A stretch of 64,000 nt of DNA from Oscillospiraceae bacterium. GTDB lineage: Bacteria; Bacillota; Clostridia; Oscillospirales; Oscillospiraceae. Below, one piece after another: positions 17,499-26,546 of this stretch. The first letter of the stretch is position 1; each line of letters starts with the position of its first letter. The stretch is taken from contig SVMI01000001.1 of assembly GCA_015067495.1 (NCBI GenBank), positions 62,001 to 126,000 on the forward strand, given 5' to 3'. The position numbers and the translations under genes were made by a program. The notes beneath the pieces are model-generated. The model ran no database searches. It saw only the letters and a program-made list of their open reading frames with translations, and had not been told where the DNA came from.

Positions 17499-18629
17499 AT
17501 GTTTTACAAAAACGCTCGCATTTTCTGCTCCGATTTTCAATTCCATATGGGTGCTTTTGAGGTAAAGGACGGTCTTTTCGGCGCGATCCTGCCGAAGGAA
17601 GTGCCGGAGGATGCCATCGACCTTGGCGGTGCTACCGTCATCCCCGGTTTGATCGATGTGCATACCCACGGCAACTCTGATTTTGACTTCAGCGACGGCG
17701 ACTACGAGGGTCTGAAGACCATGGCGCGGTTCTACCTGCAGGAAGGCATCACATCCTTCGCTCCCGCATCCATGACCCTGCCCTACGAGCAGCTCTCCGC
17801 CGCCTTTGCAACCGCCCGCCGACTGGCGGACGAGCAGCCTGCCGGCTGCGCCCGTCTGATGGGTATTCAGATGGAAGGTCCCTATTTTTCTGAAAAGAAA
17901 AAGGGCGCACAGAACGGCGAATATCTGAAAAAGCCCGATTTTGAGGGCTTCAAAAAGCTCTATGACGATTGCGGCGGACTGATCCGCATCGCAGATGTAG
18001 CCCCAGAGCTTCCCGGTGCGGCGGAATTTGTGGAAAAGGCAAGCAAGCTCTGCACCGTTTCCGTCGCCCACACCGACTCTGACTACGATCACGCCAAGGA
18101 GGCGTTTTCCAAGGGTGCGACCCATCTGACCCATCTGTTCAACGCCATGCCCGGCATCCACCACCGCAATCCCGGTGTGATCCCCGCCGCCGTTGAAAAT
18201 CCCAAGGTGCGCGCAGAGCTGATCTGCGACGGTCTGCACGTCCACCCCGCCACGGTGCGGCTGGCATTTTCCATGTTCGGCGGCAGCCGCATGGTGCTGA
18301 TCTCCGACTCCGGACGCTGTGCCGGTCTGCCTGACGGCAGTGCCTTCGAGCTGGGCGGTCAGACCGCATATCTGCACGACGGCATCGCCCGTCTTGCCGA
18401 CGGAACCATTGCCTGCTCTGCCATCCATCTCTACACCGGCATGGTCAACGCCATCCTTTACGGCATTGACGAACGGGACGCCGTCCGCGCCGCCACCTAT
18501 AACCCCGCCTGCGCGCTGGGTGTGCAGGACAAGGTCGGCTCTATCACTCCCGGGCATTACGCTGACTTTATCGTCTGCCGCAGCGACTATACCGGCAAAC
18601 GTGTCTTCCTTGGAGGACGGGAAATCTAA
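17499..18629 (+). CDS. nagA: N-acetylglucosamine-6-phosphate deacetylase
   Basis: The enzyme of about 376 residues hydrolyses GlcNAc-6-phosphate to glucosamine-6-phosphate and acetate in the cytoplasm. The amidohydrolase metal and substrate motifs are all present: DVHTHGNSDFDF, GIQMEGPYFS, VSVAHTDSDYDHA, THLFNAMPGIHHRNPG, CDGLHVHP and the catalytic Asp in VLISDSG. ATG 17499 has AAAAGGAG at ideal distance; the in-frame ATG at 17481 lies on that site. It forms an operon with the ROK kinase upstream and MATE transporter downstream, an amino-sugar salvage unit. Confidence 0.93.
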   Translation: MFYKNARIFCSDFQFHMGAFEVKDGLFGAILPKEVPEDAIDLGGATVIPGLIDVHTHGNSDFDFSDGDYEGLKTMARFYLQEGITSFAPASMTLPYEQLSAAFATARRLADEQPAGCARLMGIQMEGPYFSEKKKGAQNGEYLKKPDFEGFKKLYDDCGGLIRIADVAPELPGAAEFVEKASKLCTVSVAHTDSDYDHAKEAFSKGATHLTHLFNAMPGIHHRNPGVIPAAVENPKVRAELICDGLHVHPATVRLAFSMFGGSRMVLISDSGRCAGLPDGSAFELGGQTAYLHDGIARLADGTIACSAIHLYTGMVNAILYGIDERDAVRAATYNPACALGVQDKVGSITPGHYADFIVCRSDYTGKRVFLGGREI

Positions 18630-18648
18630 CGCAAACGAGGTAACTGTT

Positions 18649-20034
18649 ATGCTGCAAAGATACATCGGAGATCGGGCGTTCTATCGGCGCGCCATGACCA
18701 TCGCGCTGCCGATCGTGATTCAAAACGCCATCACCAGCTTTGTTTCTTTGCTGGATAACATTATGGTCGGTCAGGTGGGACAGCTGCCCATGAGCGGCAC
18801 GTCCATCATCAACCAGCTGATGTTCATTTTCACGCTGGCGATCTTCGGCGCAAATGCCGGCGCAGGCATTTTTACCGCCCAGTTCTTCGGAAACCATGAT
18901 ACCGAGGGCGTGCGCCACACCTTCCGCTTCAAGCTGATGTGCTGCACCCTGCTGACGGTGCTGGTAGGCGGCATTTTCCTGCTGCTGGACGACCAGCTGA
19001 TCGGACTTTACCTGCAGGGTGAGGGTTCTGCCGAGGATGCCGCTGCCATTATGCGGCACGGCAAGGATTATCTGCACATGATGCTCTGGGGACTGATCCC
19101 CTTCGCGCTGTGCAATGCCTACTCCGGCACGCTGCGCGAAACGGGTCAGACTGTCGTTCCCATGATCGGCTCAATCACCGCGGTCTTTCTCAATCTGATC
19201 CTTAACTGGGTGCTGATCTTCGGTCACTTTGGTCTGCCTGCCATGGGCGTTCGCGGCGCGGCATTGGCAACGGTCATCTCCCGCTTTGTGGAGCTGGCGG
19301 TGGTCGCCACATGGACGCACCTGAATCCCAAAAAGAACCCCTTTATCCGGGGCGCGTTCCGCTCGATGTATGTGCCGGGCAAGCTGCTGGGCGGCATTCT
19401 GCGCAAGGGTTCTCCCCTGATGATCAACGAGGTGCTCTTCTCCATCGGTCTTGCGACCGCCAACCAGTCATACTCCACCTGCGGTCTGGACGTTGTTCCT
19501 GCCCTGAACATCTGCGGCACGGTCTTCAATCTGTCCGGCGTTGCCTATATGGCGATGGGTAATGCGGTGGGTATCATCATGGGACAGATGATGGGTGCCG
19601 GGAAGCCGAAAGAGGAGATCCGGGACACCAACAATAAGCTGCTTGCGCTGGCACTGGCATCCGGCGTGCTGTTCATGTTCCTGACAGCCCTCGGCTCGCA
19701 GCTTTTCCCGCTGCTGTACAACACAACCGATTATGTACGCACACTGGCAGGACAGCTGATCCTGATCGATGCGGCAATGGTTCCCGCCTTTGCCTATGTC
19801 CATGCCGCCTATTTCTCCTTCCGCGCCGGCGGCAAGACGTTTATGACCTTTCTGTTCGACTGTGGCTTCCTGTGGGGCATGCTTGTCCCCTGCGCCTATG
19901 TGCTGAGCCGGTTTACAAATCTCGACATCGTAACGCTGTACCTGATCTGCCAGAGCCTTGAGTATGTGAAAGCCTTTGCCGGTGCGTTGATGCTGCGAAA
20001 TGATTTCTGGATCCAGAATCTGGCGAAAAAATAA
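18649..20034 (+). CDS. MATE family efflux transporter
   Basis: The 461-residue integral membrane protein has about twelve hydrophobic segments. The N-terminus RRAMTIALPIVIQNAITSFV and the loop FLNLILNWVLIFGHFGLPAMGVRGAALAT (residues 180-208) are strongly MATE-like, and the internal repeat begins near LMINEVLFSIG. It would export a drug or metabolite driven by Na+ or H+. The start follows CGAGG and lies 19 bases after nagA. Its cargo need not be related to amino sugars. Confidence 0.9.
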   Translation: MLQRYIGDRAFYRRAMTIALPIVIQNAITSFVSLLDNIMVGQVGQLPMSGTSIINQLMFIFTLAIFGANAGAGIFTAQFFGNHDTEGVRHTFRFKLMCCTLLTVLVGGIFLLLDDQLIGLYLQGEGSAEDAAAIMRHGKDYLHMMLWGLIPFALCNAYSGTLRETGQTVVPMIGSITAVFLNLILNWVLIFGHFGLPAMGVRGAALATVISRFVELAVVATWTHLNPKKNPFIRGAFRSMYVPGKLLGGILRKGSPLMINEVLFSIGLATANQSYSTCGLDVVPALNICGTVFNLSGVAYMAMGNAVGIIMGQMMGAGKPKEEIRDTNNKLLALALASGVLFMFLTALGSQLFPLLYNTTDYVRTLAGQLILIDAAMVPAFAYVHAAYFSFRAGGKTFMTFLFDCGFLWGMLVPCAYVLSRFTNLDIVTLYLICQSLEYVKAFAGALMLRNDFWIQNLAKK

Positions 20035-20036
20035 AC

Positions 20037-20258
20037 ATATAAAACAGCTTCCCAACGGCAATGTCATTAAGTTAAAAAGCTTGTCATTCCGAGCCAGTGC
20101 GCACACTGGCGTGGGAATCCGTTCCTCTGCGCCTCCAAAGGAGGCGCGTGGCACCATAGGTGCCACAAAAGATGCGGATTGCCACACCAGTGACATCCGT
20201 CACTGGTTCGCAATGACACTAACTTGATGACATTGTTCCCAATGGGAAGCTGTTTTTA
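20037..20258. repeat. Palindromic repeat inside the arms of a terminator hairpin
   Basis: AAAACAGCTTCCCA at 20040 and TGGGAAGCTGTTTTT near 20240-20255 are the two arms of a bidirectional terminator that would serve MATE (+) and the lipoprotein gene (-). Between the arms sits a full copy of the GTCATTCCGAGCCAGTG...ACTGGTTCGCAATGACA repeat, itself with inner palindromes. The arms plus adjoining bases still form a 30-base imperfect inverted repeat. Confidence 0.65.
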
Positions 20259-20852
20259 ACTGGTAAGCGGTTCGTCGCTGAGGATCTGTGCGGCGGGATA
20301 TGCCAGCAGCAGCTTTTGGCGGAAGGTTTTGATATATTCCTTGCTCCCCGTTGCCATGACCAGATACCCCTTTCCCACCTGCGCCAGCAGCAGCCGTTGG
20401 GGAAGTGCTGTTTGCCGCTTGCCCTGCTGCACCTCCTGCCGCCAGTCCTTTTCCAGCACCGAAAGTGCCTGACCGTCCGTCACCTCCACAGCCACCGCGG
20501 TGAAAAGCTCCTCGTTCAGAAGATGGGTGATCGCCGCCCCCTGCTTTGCCAAGGAAAGGCAGCCGACGGGAAAACGGCACTGCACTGTCCACTCCATAGG
20601 GCGATCCATGTCCAGCTCTCCCGGCGCATCTGCCACAGGATGCCCGATCATGCCGCCATAGATGGCAAAGCGTTCCTGCGGATCATATTGCGCCCAAATA
20701 TCTCCCAGCACCACCGATGCTCCGTTTTTCCCCGGCGCACCCAAGATCGGAAGCTCCACCGTCTCCGAGGCTACTGTGGTGGGTGCTTCCGGCTGCGCCG
20801 TGCAGCCGCTGAGGAGCAGCATCCCAAGCAGCACCGCTGCGAATTTTTTCAT
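20256..20852 (-). CDS. Small lipoprotein, DUF4358-like
   Basis: A lipoprotein of 198 residues, with signal and lipobox LLLSGCTAQP (Cys about 17). The mature part has the alternating strand/helix pattern AVAVEVTDGQALSVLEKDW...GKGYLVMATG seen in DUF4358 lipoproteins common in Clostridia; this match is moderate. The start is ATG 20852, seven bases after GGGGGA; the ATG at 20858 is too close to it. The role is unknown. It is the last gene before the bidirectional terminator at 20256. Confidence 0.7.
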   Translation of the reverse strand: MKKFAAVLLGMLLLSGCTAQPEAPTTVASETVELPILGAPGKNGASVVLGDIWAQYDPQERFAIYGGMIGHPVADAPGELDMDRPMEWTVQCRFPVGCLSLAKQGAAITHLLNEELFTAVAVEVTDGQALSVLEKDWRQEVQQGKRQTALPQRLLLAQVGKGYLVMATGSKEYIKTFRQKLLLAYPAAQILSDEPLTS

Positions 20853-20903
20853 ATCCATTCCCCCATTTGGAATTAGTTTTCCGCAAAAGGGAAAAATCAT
20901 GCA

Positions 20904-20933
20904 AAAAGGCTTCCCTTCCGGGAAGCCTTTTAG
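20904..20933 (-). terminator. Terminator of the cysteine desulfidase gene
   Basis: The stem AAAAGGCTTCCC/GGGAAGCCTTTT has a minimal loop and a T-run on the minus strand, directly after the stop at 20939. Confidence 0.85.
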
Positions 20934-20938
20934 ACAAA

Positions 20939-22225
20939 TCACTTATTCAGCATAATATCGAGGATCGTGCGGTTGGTATCCCGCATGCCCTCGCGGACAA
21001 GTCTGCCCACGTTGCGCACGGTGTTGTCCGCGCCCTTGGTGACGATGCCGTCGCCGCTGTAAAACTGCTGCTTGTCCTGATACATATCCCATCCCAGAAT
21101 GCCCGCATCCACCGCCGCGGCAATTTTGGCGGCGCAGGACGGCTTTGCGCCGTCGCAGATGGTGCCGGACAGAATGGCGATGGCATTGACGACCGTATGG
21201 GCAACCGCGTGTGCCTTGCCGCCCATCAGATAGGCGATGCCAGCCCCTGCGCCGCAGCCGGCACTGATGGCACCGCAATAGGCGGAAAGTCTGCCGATAC
21301 CCGTCTTCTGGTGGATGGTGACGAGGTCGCTCAGCACCACCGCCCGAAGCAGCTCCTCTTCCGATTTCCCCAAGGCTTCCCCATAGATCGCCACCGGAAC
21401 GCTGGCGGTGATACCCTGATTGCCGCTGCCGGAGAGGATGATCGCCGGCTTTTCGCAGCCGCTCATCCGGGCATCCGAGCCGGCAGCCGCATAGGCAGCC
21501 GCCCGTTTGCTGAGCAGGTCGCCCTGATGGTTCAGCAGCACGCTGCCAATATTCGCGCCCCAGTCGTTTTCGATGCCCTCCCGGGCAAGTGCCATGTTGC
21601 ATTTGATCTGGCGGCTGATCAGCTCCCGGATGTCCTCGATATCCACACAGTCGGCAAAGGCGACGATGTCCTCGATGTTCAGGCAGGACTTGTCGGTCAT
21701 GTTGTCCTCCCACGACTCCACCGCCGGCAAATTCAGCAGAATTTCGCCGTTTTTCTCCATGTAGATCAGGTTGGTGTGGTGATTGGTGATGCGAACCCGG
21801 GCGGTATCTGCGCCACGGGTCATGGTCAGGTCGATGTCAAAGGGCAGCTCCGACTCCGCCGGATAGATCTCTACGGTGGTTTCCGCCAGATAGTCACGCA
21901 GCTGCGCACGCTGGGCATCGGTCACCTTGCTGATGACCTGCAGCTCCTTGTCCGCATCGCCTGCGACGATACCCACACAGATGGCAGGGGCGATGCCGTG
22001 GAGACGGTCGGTGTTCGGCACGATGACGCTCTTGACATTTTTGATGATCAGACCGCTGATGTATGCCGTCACCTTCTCCGGCAGCGCACCCAAAAGGGCG
22101 CGGCATTTCGCACCGGCGTAAGCCAATGCGATGGGTTCGGTGCAGCCCATGGCGGGGCGAAGCTCCTCGTGGAGAATATTCAAATACTGGCGATAGATGG
22201 CATCTTCCCGTTTCACACGTGCCAC
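20939..22225 (-). CDS. L-cysteine desulfidase / UPF0597 (serine dehydratase alpha-like)
   Basis: The 428-residue protein matches the CyuA/YhaM (UPF0597) family, Fe-S enzymes that break L-cysteine into pyruvate, ammonia and sulfide. The conserved N-terminal Cys block is RPAMGCTEPIALAYAGA. The C-terminal half has GSGNQGITASVPV, GRLSAYCGAISAGCGAGAGIAYLMGG and ICDGAKPSCAAKI, which supply the remaining cluster Cys residues. The length is typical. It is a single gene with its own terminator. In an anaerobe it would serve cysteine catabolism or sulfide supply for Fe-S assembly. Confidence 0.9.
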   Translation of the reverse strand: MARVKREDAIYRQYLNILHEELRPAMGCTEPIALAYAGAKCRALLGALPEKVTAYISGLIIKNVKSVIVPNTDRLHGIAPAICVGIVAGDADKELQVISKVTDAQRAQLRDYLAETTVEIYPAESELPFDIDLTMTRGADTARVRITNHHTNLIYMEKNGEILLNLPAVESWEDNMTDKSCLNIEDIVAFADCVDIEDIRELISRQIKCNMALAREGIENDWGANIGSVLLNHQGDLLSKRAAAYAAAGSDARMSGCEKPAIILSGSGNQGITASVPVAIYGEALGKSEEELLRAVVLSDLVTIHQKTGIGRLSAYCGAISAGCGAGAGIAYLMGGKAHAVAHTVVNAIAILSGTICDGAKPSCAAKIAAAVDAGILGWDMYQDKQQFYSGDGIVTKGADNTVRNVGRLVREGMRDTNRTILDIMLNK

Positions 22226-22277
22226 GCTCCTTTTTTGTTTCTTTTTGCATTATAACATTCTTTCGACAAATTGTAAA

Positions 22278-22520
22278 CAGTAGGGGCGGATAATATCCGC
22301 CCCTATGATGGGAAACGTTACAACAACCATGTCATTGCGAGGAGCTGACAGGCGACGTGGCAATCTCCTGCCACAAACTGCCGATATGCAACATTCTACC
22401 GGGAGATCGCCACGGACTTCGTCCCCGCGATGACACAGCCGTTGGCTGTGTGCGGGCGGATAATATCCGCCCTGCGATTTATGAGCAGTTTGTGGAGCAT
22501 TGTGACGCACCCCTACAAAA
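22278..22520. repeat. Composite intergenic repeats
   Basis: A GTAGGGGCGGATAATATCC/GGCGGATAATATCCGCC palindrome occurs at 22280-22305 and again near 22452-22475. Between them (22328-22436) lies a copy of the GTCATTGCGAGGA...CGCGATGACAC family. The second family thus encloses the first. No gene is seen in 22226-22582. Confidence 0.75.
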
Positions 22521-22582
22521 ACACTTCCCTTTTTTCGCAAAATGTGCTACCATAGAACCATCCCCTCAAAGGAGGTCTCCTT

Positions 22583-23539
22583 ATGAAAACATTTTTCCGC
22601 TGCGCGGCTGTGCTGCTGGCGCTGCTGATGCTCTCCGGCTGTGTCAAGCCGGACGTGGATCCCCCGGAAAGCACCCCGCCCACCGATCCGTCCACGCCAT
22701 CCGAGCCCTCTCATCCCACCGAACCTACAAAAGTCGGCTTCCACATGGAGGACGGCAAGACCTATTACTACCTGCGCGACGGCTCCTTCATCACCGGCAA
22801 GGTCGCCATCGGCGATCACACCTACTACTTTGACGACTCGGGTGTCATGCAGACCGGCTGGGTCACTCTCAATGAAACGACCCTCTACTTCAAGCCCGAC
22901 GGCAGGATGGCAGTGGGTCAGGTGGAGATCGACGGACGCAACCGTTTCTTTACAGAGGACGGTCAGGAAGTGACCGTAGTCAATCCATGGAACGCACTGC
23001 CGGAGGACTACGATCCCGACCTCATCTCCTTCGGTGAACCCTACGGCAACGAAAACAGCCGGGTATCCCGGGTGTGCTTTGAAGCCCTGAAGCAGATGAT
23101 CGACGACTGCAACAAGGAATGTCCCCGGGTGTACGTGATCTCCTCTTACCGCTCGGTGGATTATCAGAAGGGTCTGTTTGAAAACCGCATCCAACGCTTC
23201 CAGAACGAAGGCTACAGCCGCGAGGATGCGGAAAGACTCGCCGCCGCTGTGGTGGCACGTCCCGGCACCAGCGAGCATCATCTGGGTCTGGCTGTAGACA
23301 TCATTGACACCCGCAGCTGGGAGCTGACGGAAATTCAGGAGACCCTGCCGGCGCAGCAATGGCTGATGGAAAACAGCTGGCGCTACGGCTTCATCCTGCG
23401 TTACCCCAAGGGTACGACGGAATCCACCGGCATCATCTATGAGCCGTGGCACTACCGCTATCTGGGCGTGGAGCTGGCGACAGCTGTCTACGAGTCCGGC
23501 ATGACGCTGGAGCAGTATTTTGAAAGCATCAGTAATTGA
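22583..23539 (+). CDS. D-alanyl-D-alanine carboxypeptidase, VanY type lipoprotein
   Basis: The 318-residue exported lipoprotein (lipobox MLSGCVKP) has a Pro/Thr/Ser linker (residues 21-50). Three short glucan/choline-binding-like repeats follow, at about 50-130 (TYYYLRDGSFITGKVAIGD, TYYFDDSGVMQTGWVTL, LYFKPDGRMAVGQVEID). The C-terminal peptidase domain of the VanY/PF02557 family has SSYRSVDYQKGLF, the zinc motif SEHHLGLAVDI and EPWHYRYLG. It would trim D-Ala from peptidoglycan stem peptides at the cell surface. AGGAGG precedes the ATG. The mscS gene follows after 19 bases, probably in one operon. Confidence 0.92.
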   Translation: MKTFFRCAAVLLALLMLSGCVKPDVDPPESTPPTDPSTPSEPSHPTEPTKVGFHMEDGKTYYYLRDGSFITGKVAIGDHTYYFDDSGVMQTGWVTLNETTLYFKPDGRMAVGQVEIDGRNRFFTEDGQEVTVVNPWNALPEDYDPDLISFGEPYGNENSRVSRVCFEALKQMIDDCNKECPRVYVISSYRSVDYQKGLFENRIQRFQNEGYSREDAERLAAAVVARPGTSEHHLGLAVDIIDTRSWELTEIQETLPAQQWLMENSWRYGFILRYPKGTTESTGIIYEPWHYRYLGVELATAVYESGMTLEQYFESISN

Positions 23540-23558
23540 TTTTGGGAGGATATCAACA

Positions 23559-24368
23559 ATGGAAATCTGGGAAAAAGTACAAAACTGGCTCACATCGCAG
23601 GGTCTTGACCTGCTGACCGTCTGCCTGAAGACCGTCATCGTGGCGGTGATCGGCATTCTGCTGATCCGTCTGGTATCCAAGCTACTGAAAAAGGTTCTGG
23701 AAAAGTCCAAGCTGGACAAGGCTGCCTACGGACTGATCACCACCCTTGCCAAGACGGTGCTTTACATCCTGCTGGGTCTGATTTTGGCATCCGGTCTGGG
23801 CATCGATGTCACCGGCATCGTGGCACTGGCAAGTGTTGCCACGCTGGCACTTTCTCTGGCACTGCAGAATATGCTCGCCAACATCATCGGCGGCTTCACG
23901 CTGCTGTACACCGATCCCTTCAGTGCCGGTGATTTTGTGGAGATCGCAGGTCAGTCCGGCACGGTCACTGAGATCGGCATCGCCTACACCAAGCTGATCA
24001 CCGCCGACAACAAGGTCATCTCCATCCCCAACAATTCCGTCACCGCCGCGGAGATCATCAACTACTCCGTCACCGGCACCCGCCGTCTTTCCTTCACCTT
24101 CAGCACCTCTTATGATGCCGACCCCGATGCAGTGGTCGCGGCGTTGCTTTCCGCCGTTCAGGACGAGCGGGTTCTGCCTGATCATGAGCCCTTTGCCGCT
24201 TTGGACAGCTACGGCGACAGTGCCATCAACTACGTGCTGCGCGTGTGGGTCAAGTCCGAGAATTACTGGGATCTGCACTTTGATGTGATGAAGCGCGTGG
24301 GTGAAGCGTTCAAGGAAAAGGGCATCGAGATGACCTATCCCCACCTGAACGTTCACATCGACAAATAA
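23559..24368 (+). CDS. Small-conductance mechanosensitive channel MscS family
   Basis: The 269-residue protein has three N-terminal membrane helices. The pore helix region is VALASVATLALSLALQNMLANIIGGFTLL, followed by the beta domain (FSAGDFVEIAGQSGTVTEIGIAYTKL) and the alpha/beta C-terminal domain. The size equals E. coli MscS (286). It releases solutes on hypo-osmotic shock. GGGAGG lies before ATG 23559; an in-frame ATG at 23520 lies inside vanY and lacks a site. Co-transcription with the carboxypeptidase links it to envelope stress. Confidence 0.9.
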   Translation: MEIWEKVQNWLTSQGLDLLTVCLKTVIVAVIGILLIRLVSKLLKKVLEKSKLDKAAYGLITTLAKTVLYILLGLILASGLGIDVTGIVALASVATLALSLALQNMLANIIGGFTLLYTDPFSAGDFVEIAGQSGTVTEIGIAYTKLITADNKVISIPNNSVTAAEIINYSVTGTRRLSFTFSTSYDADPDAVVAALLSAVQDERVLPDHEPFAALDSYGDSAINYVLRVWVKSENYWDLHFDVMKRVGEAFKEKGIEMTYPHLNVHIDK

Positions 24369-24394
24369 TTTTTGCATAATTTTCGTATCTGCGG

Positions 24395-24555
24395 TTAAAC
24401 TGACCTTGGATGAAGGATATCGAATATGCCGGCGACGGCAGGCAGATCGGTACATTTCATCAAGTGTGTCGCTGACAGCGCATATCAGTGTGACGCGAAA
24501 AAGGCGGGGAAGGAACGCTCCGCCGGTACATGGGAGTAAAATCCCGCAATCGGAA
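24395..24555 (+). ncRNA. Candidate structured RNA downstream of mscS
   Basis: The stretch between mscS and the terminator has no coding frame on either strand but several stems in a row. These are TGCCG-GCGA-CGGCA with a GNRA loop (about 24428-24441), GGCGG...CCGCC (about 24507-24528) and GGGA-GTAAAA-TCCC (about 24535-24548). It could be a 3' UTR element or a processed small RNA, or a remnant of a riboswitch. It does not match any class I know. Confidence is low because short stems arise by chance in GC-rich sequence. Confidence 0.3.
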
Positions 24556-24557
24556 CA

Positions 24558-24594
24558 AAAAGAGACGACTGCAAATTGCAGCCGTCTCTTTTTA
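24558..24594. terminator. Bidirectional terminator
   Basis: AAAAAGAGACG-CTGCAA/TTGCAG-CGTCTCTTTTT forms a stem of about 16 pairs with A and T runs on both sides. It ends the mscS transcript on the plus strand and the PAP2 operon on the minus strand. Confidence 0.88.
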
Positions 24595-25182
24595 TTATTC
24601 TTTTGTTGCTTTCTTTGCTTCGTAGAGGGCATAGCCCTTCTTGACCAGCCAGCAGGCAAGAAACGCGATGCCCACGCTCAGTACCATGGAAAACAGTACG
24701 TCGGTGGGATAATGCACATACAGATAAAGCCGGGAGAACGCGATCACCGCCGCCAGTACGATCGCCGGGATGCCCCACTTGCGATTGTAGACCGTCAGGG
24801 CGATCGCCGCCTCAAAGGACGCGATGGTATGACCCGACGGGAAGGAGTAATCATGGGGTGTCGCCACCAGCAGAGCGATCTGCTTGCCGAAATGCTCCAG
24901 CTGATAGTCATAGGGACGGATACGTGCCGCCAAGGGCTTGATGGTCAGGTTACAGACCACCAGACCGATCAGCAGTGCCGCGCCCATGCTCAGACCGATC
25001 TTTCGGGTCTTGGGAAAGATCAGCAGTGCCACGGCAATGGCGATCCAGAAAATGCCCGCATCACCCAGCATGGTGATCAGCGGCATGATCACATCCAGTG
25101 CCTTACAGGAGAGATTTTCAGCGATCCAATCAAGGATCGGCAGATCGAAGCTTTCCGCAAAAAAGGAGAAGATCGCTTCCAT
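24595..25182 (-). CDS. PAP2 superfamily membrane phosphatase
   Basis: The 195-residue protein has about five membrane segments. It carries the three PAP2 motifs: KPLAARIRPY, FPSGHT and SRLYLYVHYPTDV. It probably acts on undecaprenyl diphosphate or another lipid phosphate at the outer face of the membrane. It is the last gene of a minus-strand run (from 28753) of envelope genes with short gaps. Confidence 0.9.
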   Translation of the reverse strand: MEAIFSFFAESFDLPILDWIAENLSCKALDVIMPLITMLGDAGIFWIAIAVALLIFPKTRKIGLSMGAALLIGLVVCNLTIKPLAARIRPYDYQLEHFGKQIALLVATPHDYSFPSGHTIASFEAAIALTVYNRKWGIPAIVLAAVIAFSRLYLYVHYPTDVLFSMVLSVGIAFLACWLVKKGYALYEAKKATKE

Positions 25183-25194
25183 AATTTGTCCTCC

Positions 25195-26544
25195 TTACTC
25201 GTAAAGGGGCGTCAGCACCATGGGCTGAAGGGTCGCGCCCTCGTCCAGCAGCAGCTGCCCCTGTTCATCAAAGACGACGGTCAAGGTGACCTTGCCTGCT
25301 TCGTTTTTGGTTTCCGTCACCCAGCCCTTGAAGGTCTTGCCCTCCACAGCTTCCGCGGCAGGAACGTCGCACTTGGGATCACGAGGATCCACCCAAAGGG
25401 TCTTCTCCCCAGTCTCCTGCCTGAAGACCAGCCGCACCTGCTCCTTCTTTTCCTGAATGTCCAGATTGGTCATCGCTACGGCATGGAATTTGCCGTATTC
25501 ATTTTTGGTGAAGACCAGCGTGCTGTGCAGGTGATAGGGCTTGGTGGTGCCGTTGTTGCGCAGCACATTCAGGGTCAGATCCACCGCCACGGAGAAGCAA
25601 TCATCGGAATACTGATAAAAGTCTTCAAAGGCGGTTTCCGAGAAGGTGTAGCTCTGATAGGACTGCACCGTCCACTGCTCAAAGCGGATGATCTCCTGAT
25701 ATGCCTTGCTGTCCTCGTCAAACCAGCGCCACAGCTCATGGCCGGAGGCGTTGATCATGTACTTACAGTAAGCGCGCGCCGTCTGCTCGGCGACGGATTT
25801 GTGTTCCTCCGTCAGCTGATGCACCGGCAGACTTTGGATATAGATGCCCAATTCCTCATCAAAGAACAGGCTGACCGGGTTTCCCGCAGCATCCTTGACC
25901 TCCACCTTCGGCGTCTGCCACAGACCCGTCACCTGCTGCAGCTCCAGCAGGAAGCCCTGCTCCCCTGCGGGAAGATAGCTGTCTGCCGGTGTGGTGGTGC
26001 GGCTGATGGTGTAGCTGTCATCCAGCGCAACGCCGTTGATGTAGACGGTCTGCCCGGGCAGTCGCTGAACCATGACCGATGCCTGCCGGGGCAGGAAAAG
26101 CTCCACTTCCCCCAGCTCCCACTGGGCGATCTCCAGATCGGTCTCGCCGCCGCCCGTCAACAGGAAGGTGGCGATCTTTTTCTCTCCCGCCTTGACGATA
26201 AACTTCTTATCGCCGGAAAGACCGGCAGAGGTCTCAAGGCAGGTCAGCTTGTCCGATGCGACCAGCGCATCCATATAAGCGGCAAACGCCGTTTCCTCTT
26301 CAAAGGCAGTATTCTCCAAGCCGGCGAGGGCATAGAGATTGTCCCAGTCGCCGCTTTCAAACAGCTGAGCAAACACCTCATCCCGCTTGTGGTTGGGCTG
26401 GGATGCTTCGTAACGCACCAGCCAGTCCCGCAGGGGCGTGATCAGGGCGGACAGCACCATGAAAAAGATCAGAATAAAGGTGACGTAGATGCTGTAAAAG
26501 ACGACGCTTCCCGTCTTGCGGGGTTTTCTCTGTCTTCTGTCCAT
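25195..26544 (-). CDS. Membrane-anchored extracytoplasmic protein, unknown
   Basis: I do not recognise this 449-residue protein. It has a basic N-terminus, a single membrane segment (about residues 14-36, VVFYSIYVTFILIFFMVL) and a large outside region. Residues 160-250 look like a TcaA/zinc-ribbon-associated type beta domain (VYINGVALDDSYTI); residues 260-370 resemble an NTF2-like fold (ARAYCKYMINASGHELWRWFD), and the end is beta-rich. It lies 2 bases downstream of the NAGPA-type gene, so the two are co-translated. A role in envelope glycan metabolism is suggested only by neighbours. Confidence 0.7.
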   Translation of the reverse strand: MDRRQRKPRKTGSVVFYSIYVTFILIFFMVLSALITPLRDWLVRYEASQPNHKRDEVFAQLFESGDWDNLYALAGLENTAFEEETAFAAYMDALVASDKLTCLETSAGLSGDKKFIVKAGEKKIATFLLTGGGETDLEIAQWELGEVELFLPRQASVMVQRLPGQTVYINGVALDDSYTISRTTTPADSYLPAGEQGFLLELQQVTGLWQTPKVEVKDAAGNPVSLFFDEELGIYIQSLPVHQLTEEHKSVAEQTARAYCKYMINASGHELWRWFDEDSKAYQEIIRFEQWTVQSYQSYTFSETAFEDFYQYSDDCFSVAVDLTLNVLRNNGTTKPYHLHSTLVFTKNEYGKFHAVAMTNLDIQEKKEQVRLVFRQETGEKTLWVDPRDPKCDVPAAEAVEGKTFKGWVTETKNEAGKVTLTVVFDEQGQLLLDEGATLQPMVLTPLYE

Positions 26545-26546
26545 GC

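Noticed and set aside
24395-24555. Known riboswitch (TPP, cobalamin or c-di-AMP)
   Set aside because: Short resemblances (GCCGGCGA, GGGAAGG) are not in the required order or spacing, and no gene lies downstream on the same strand before the terminator.
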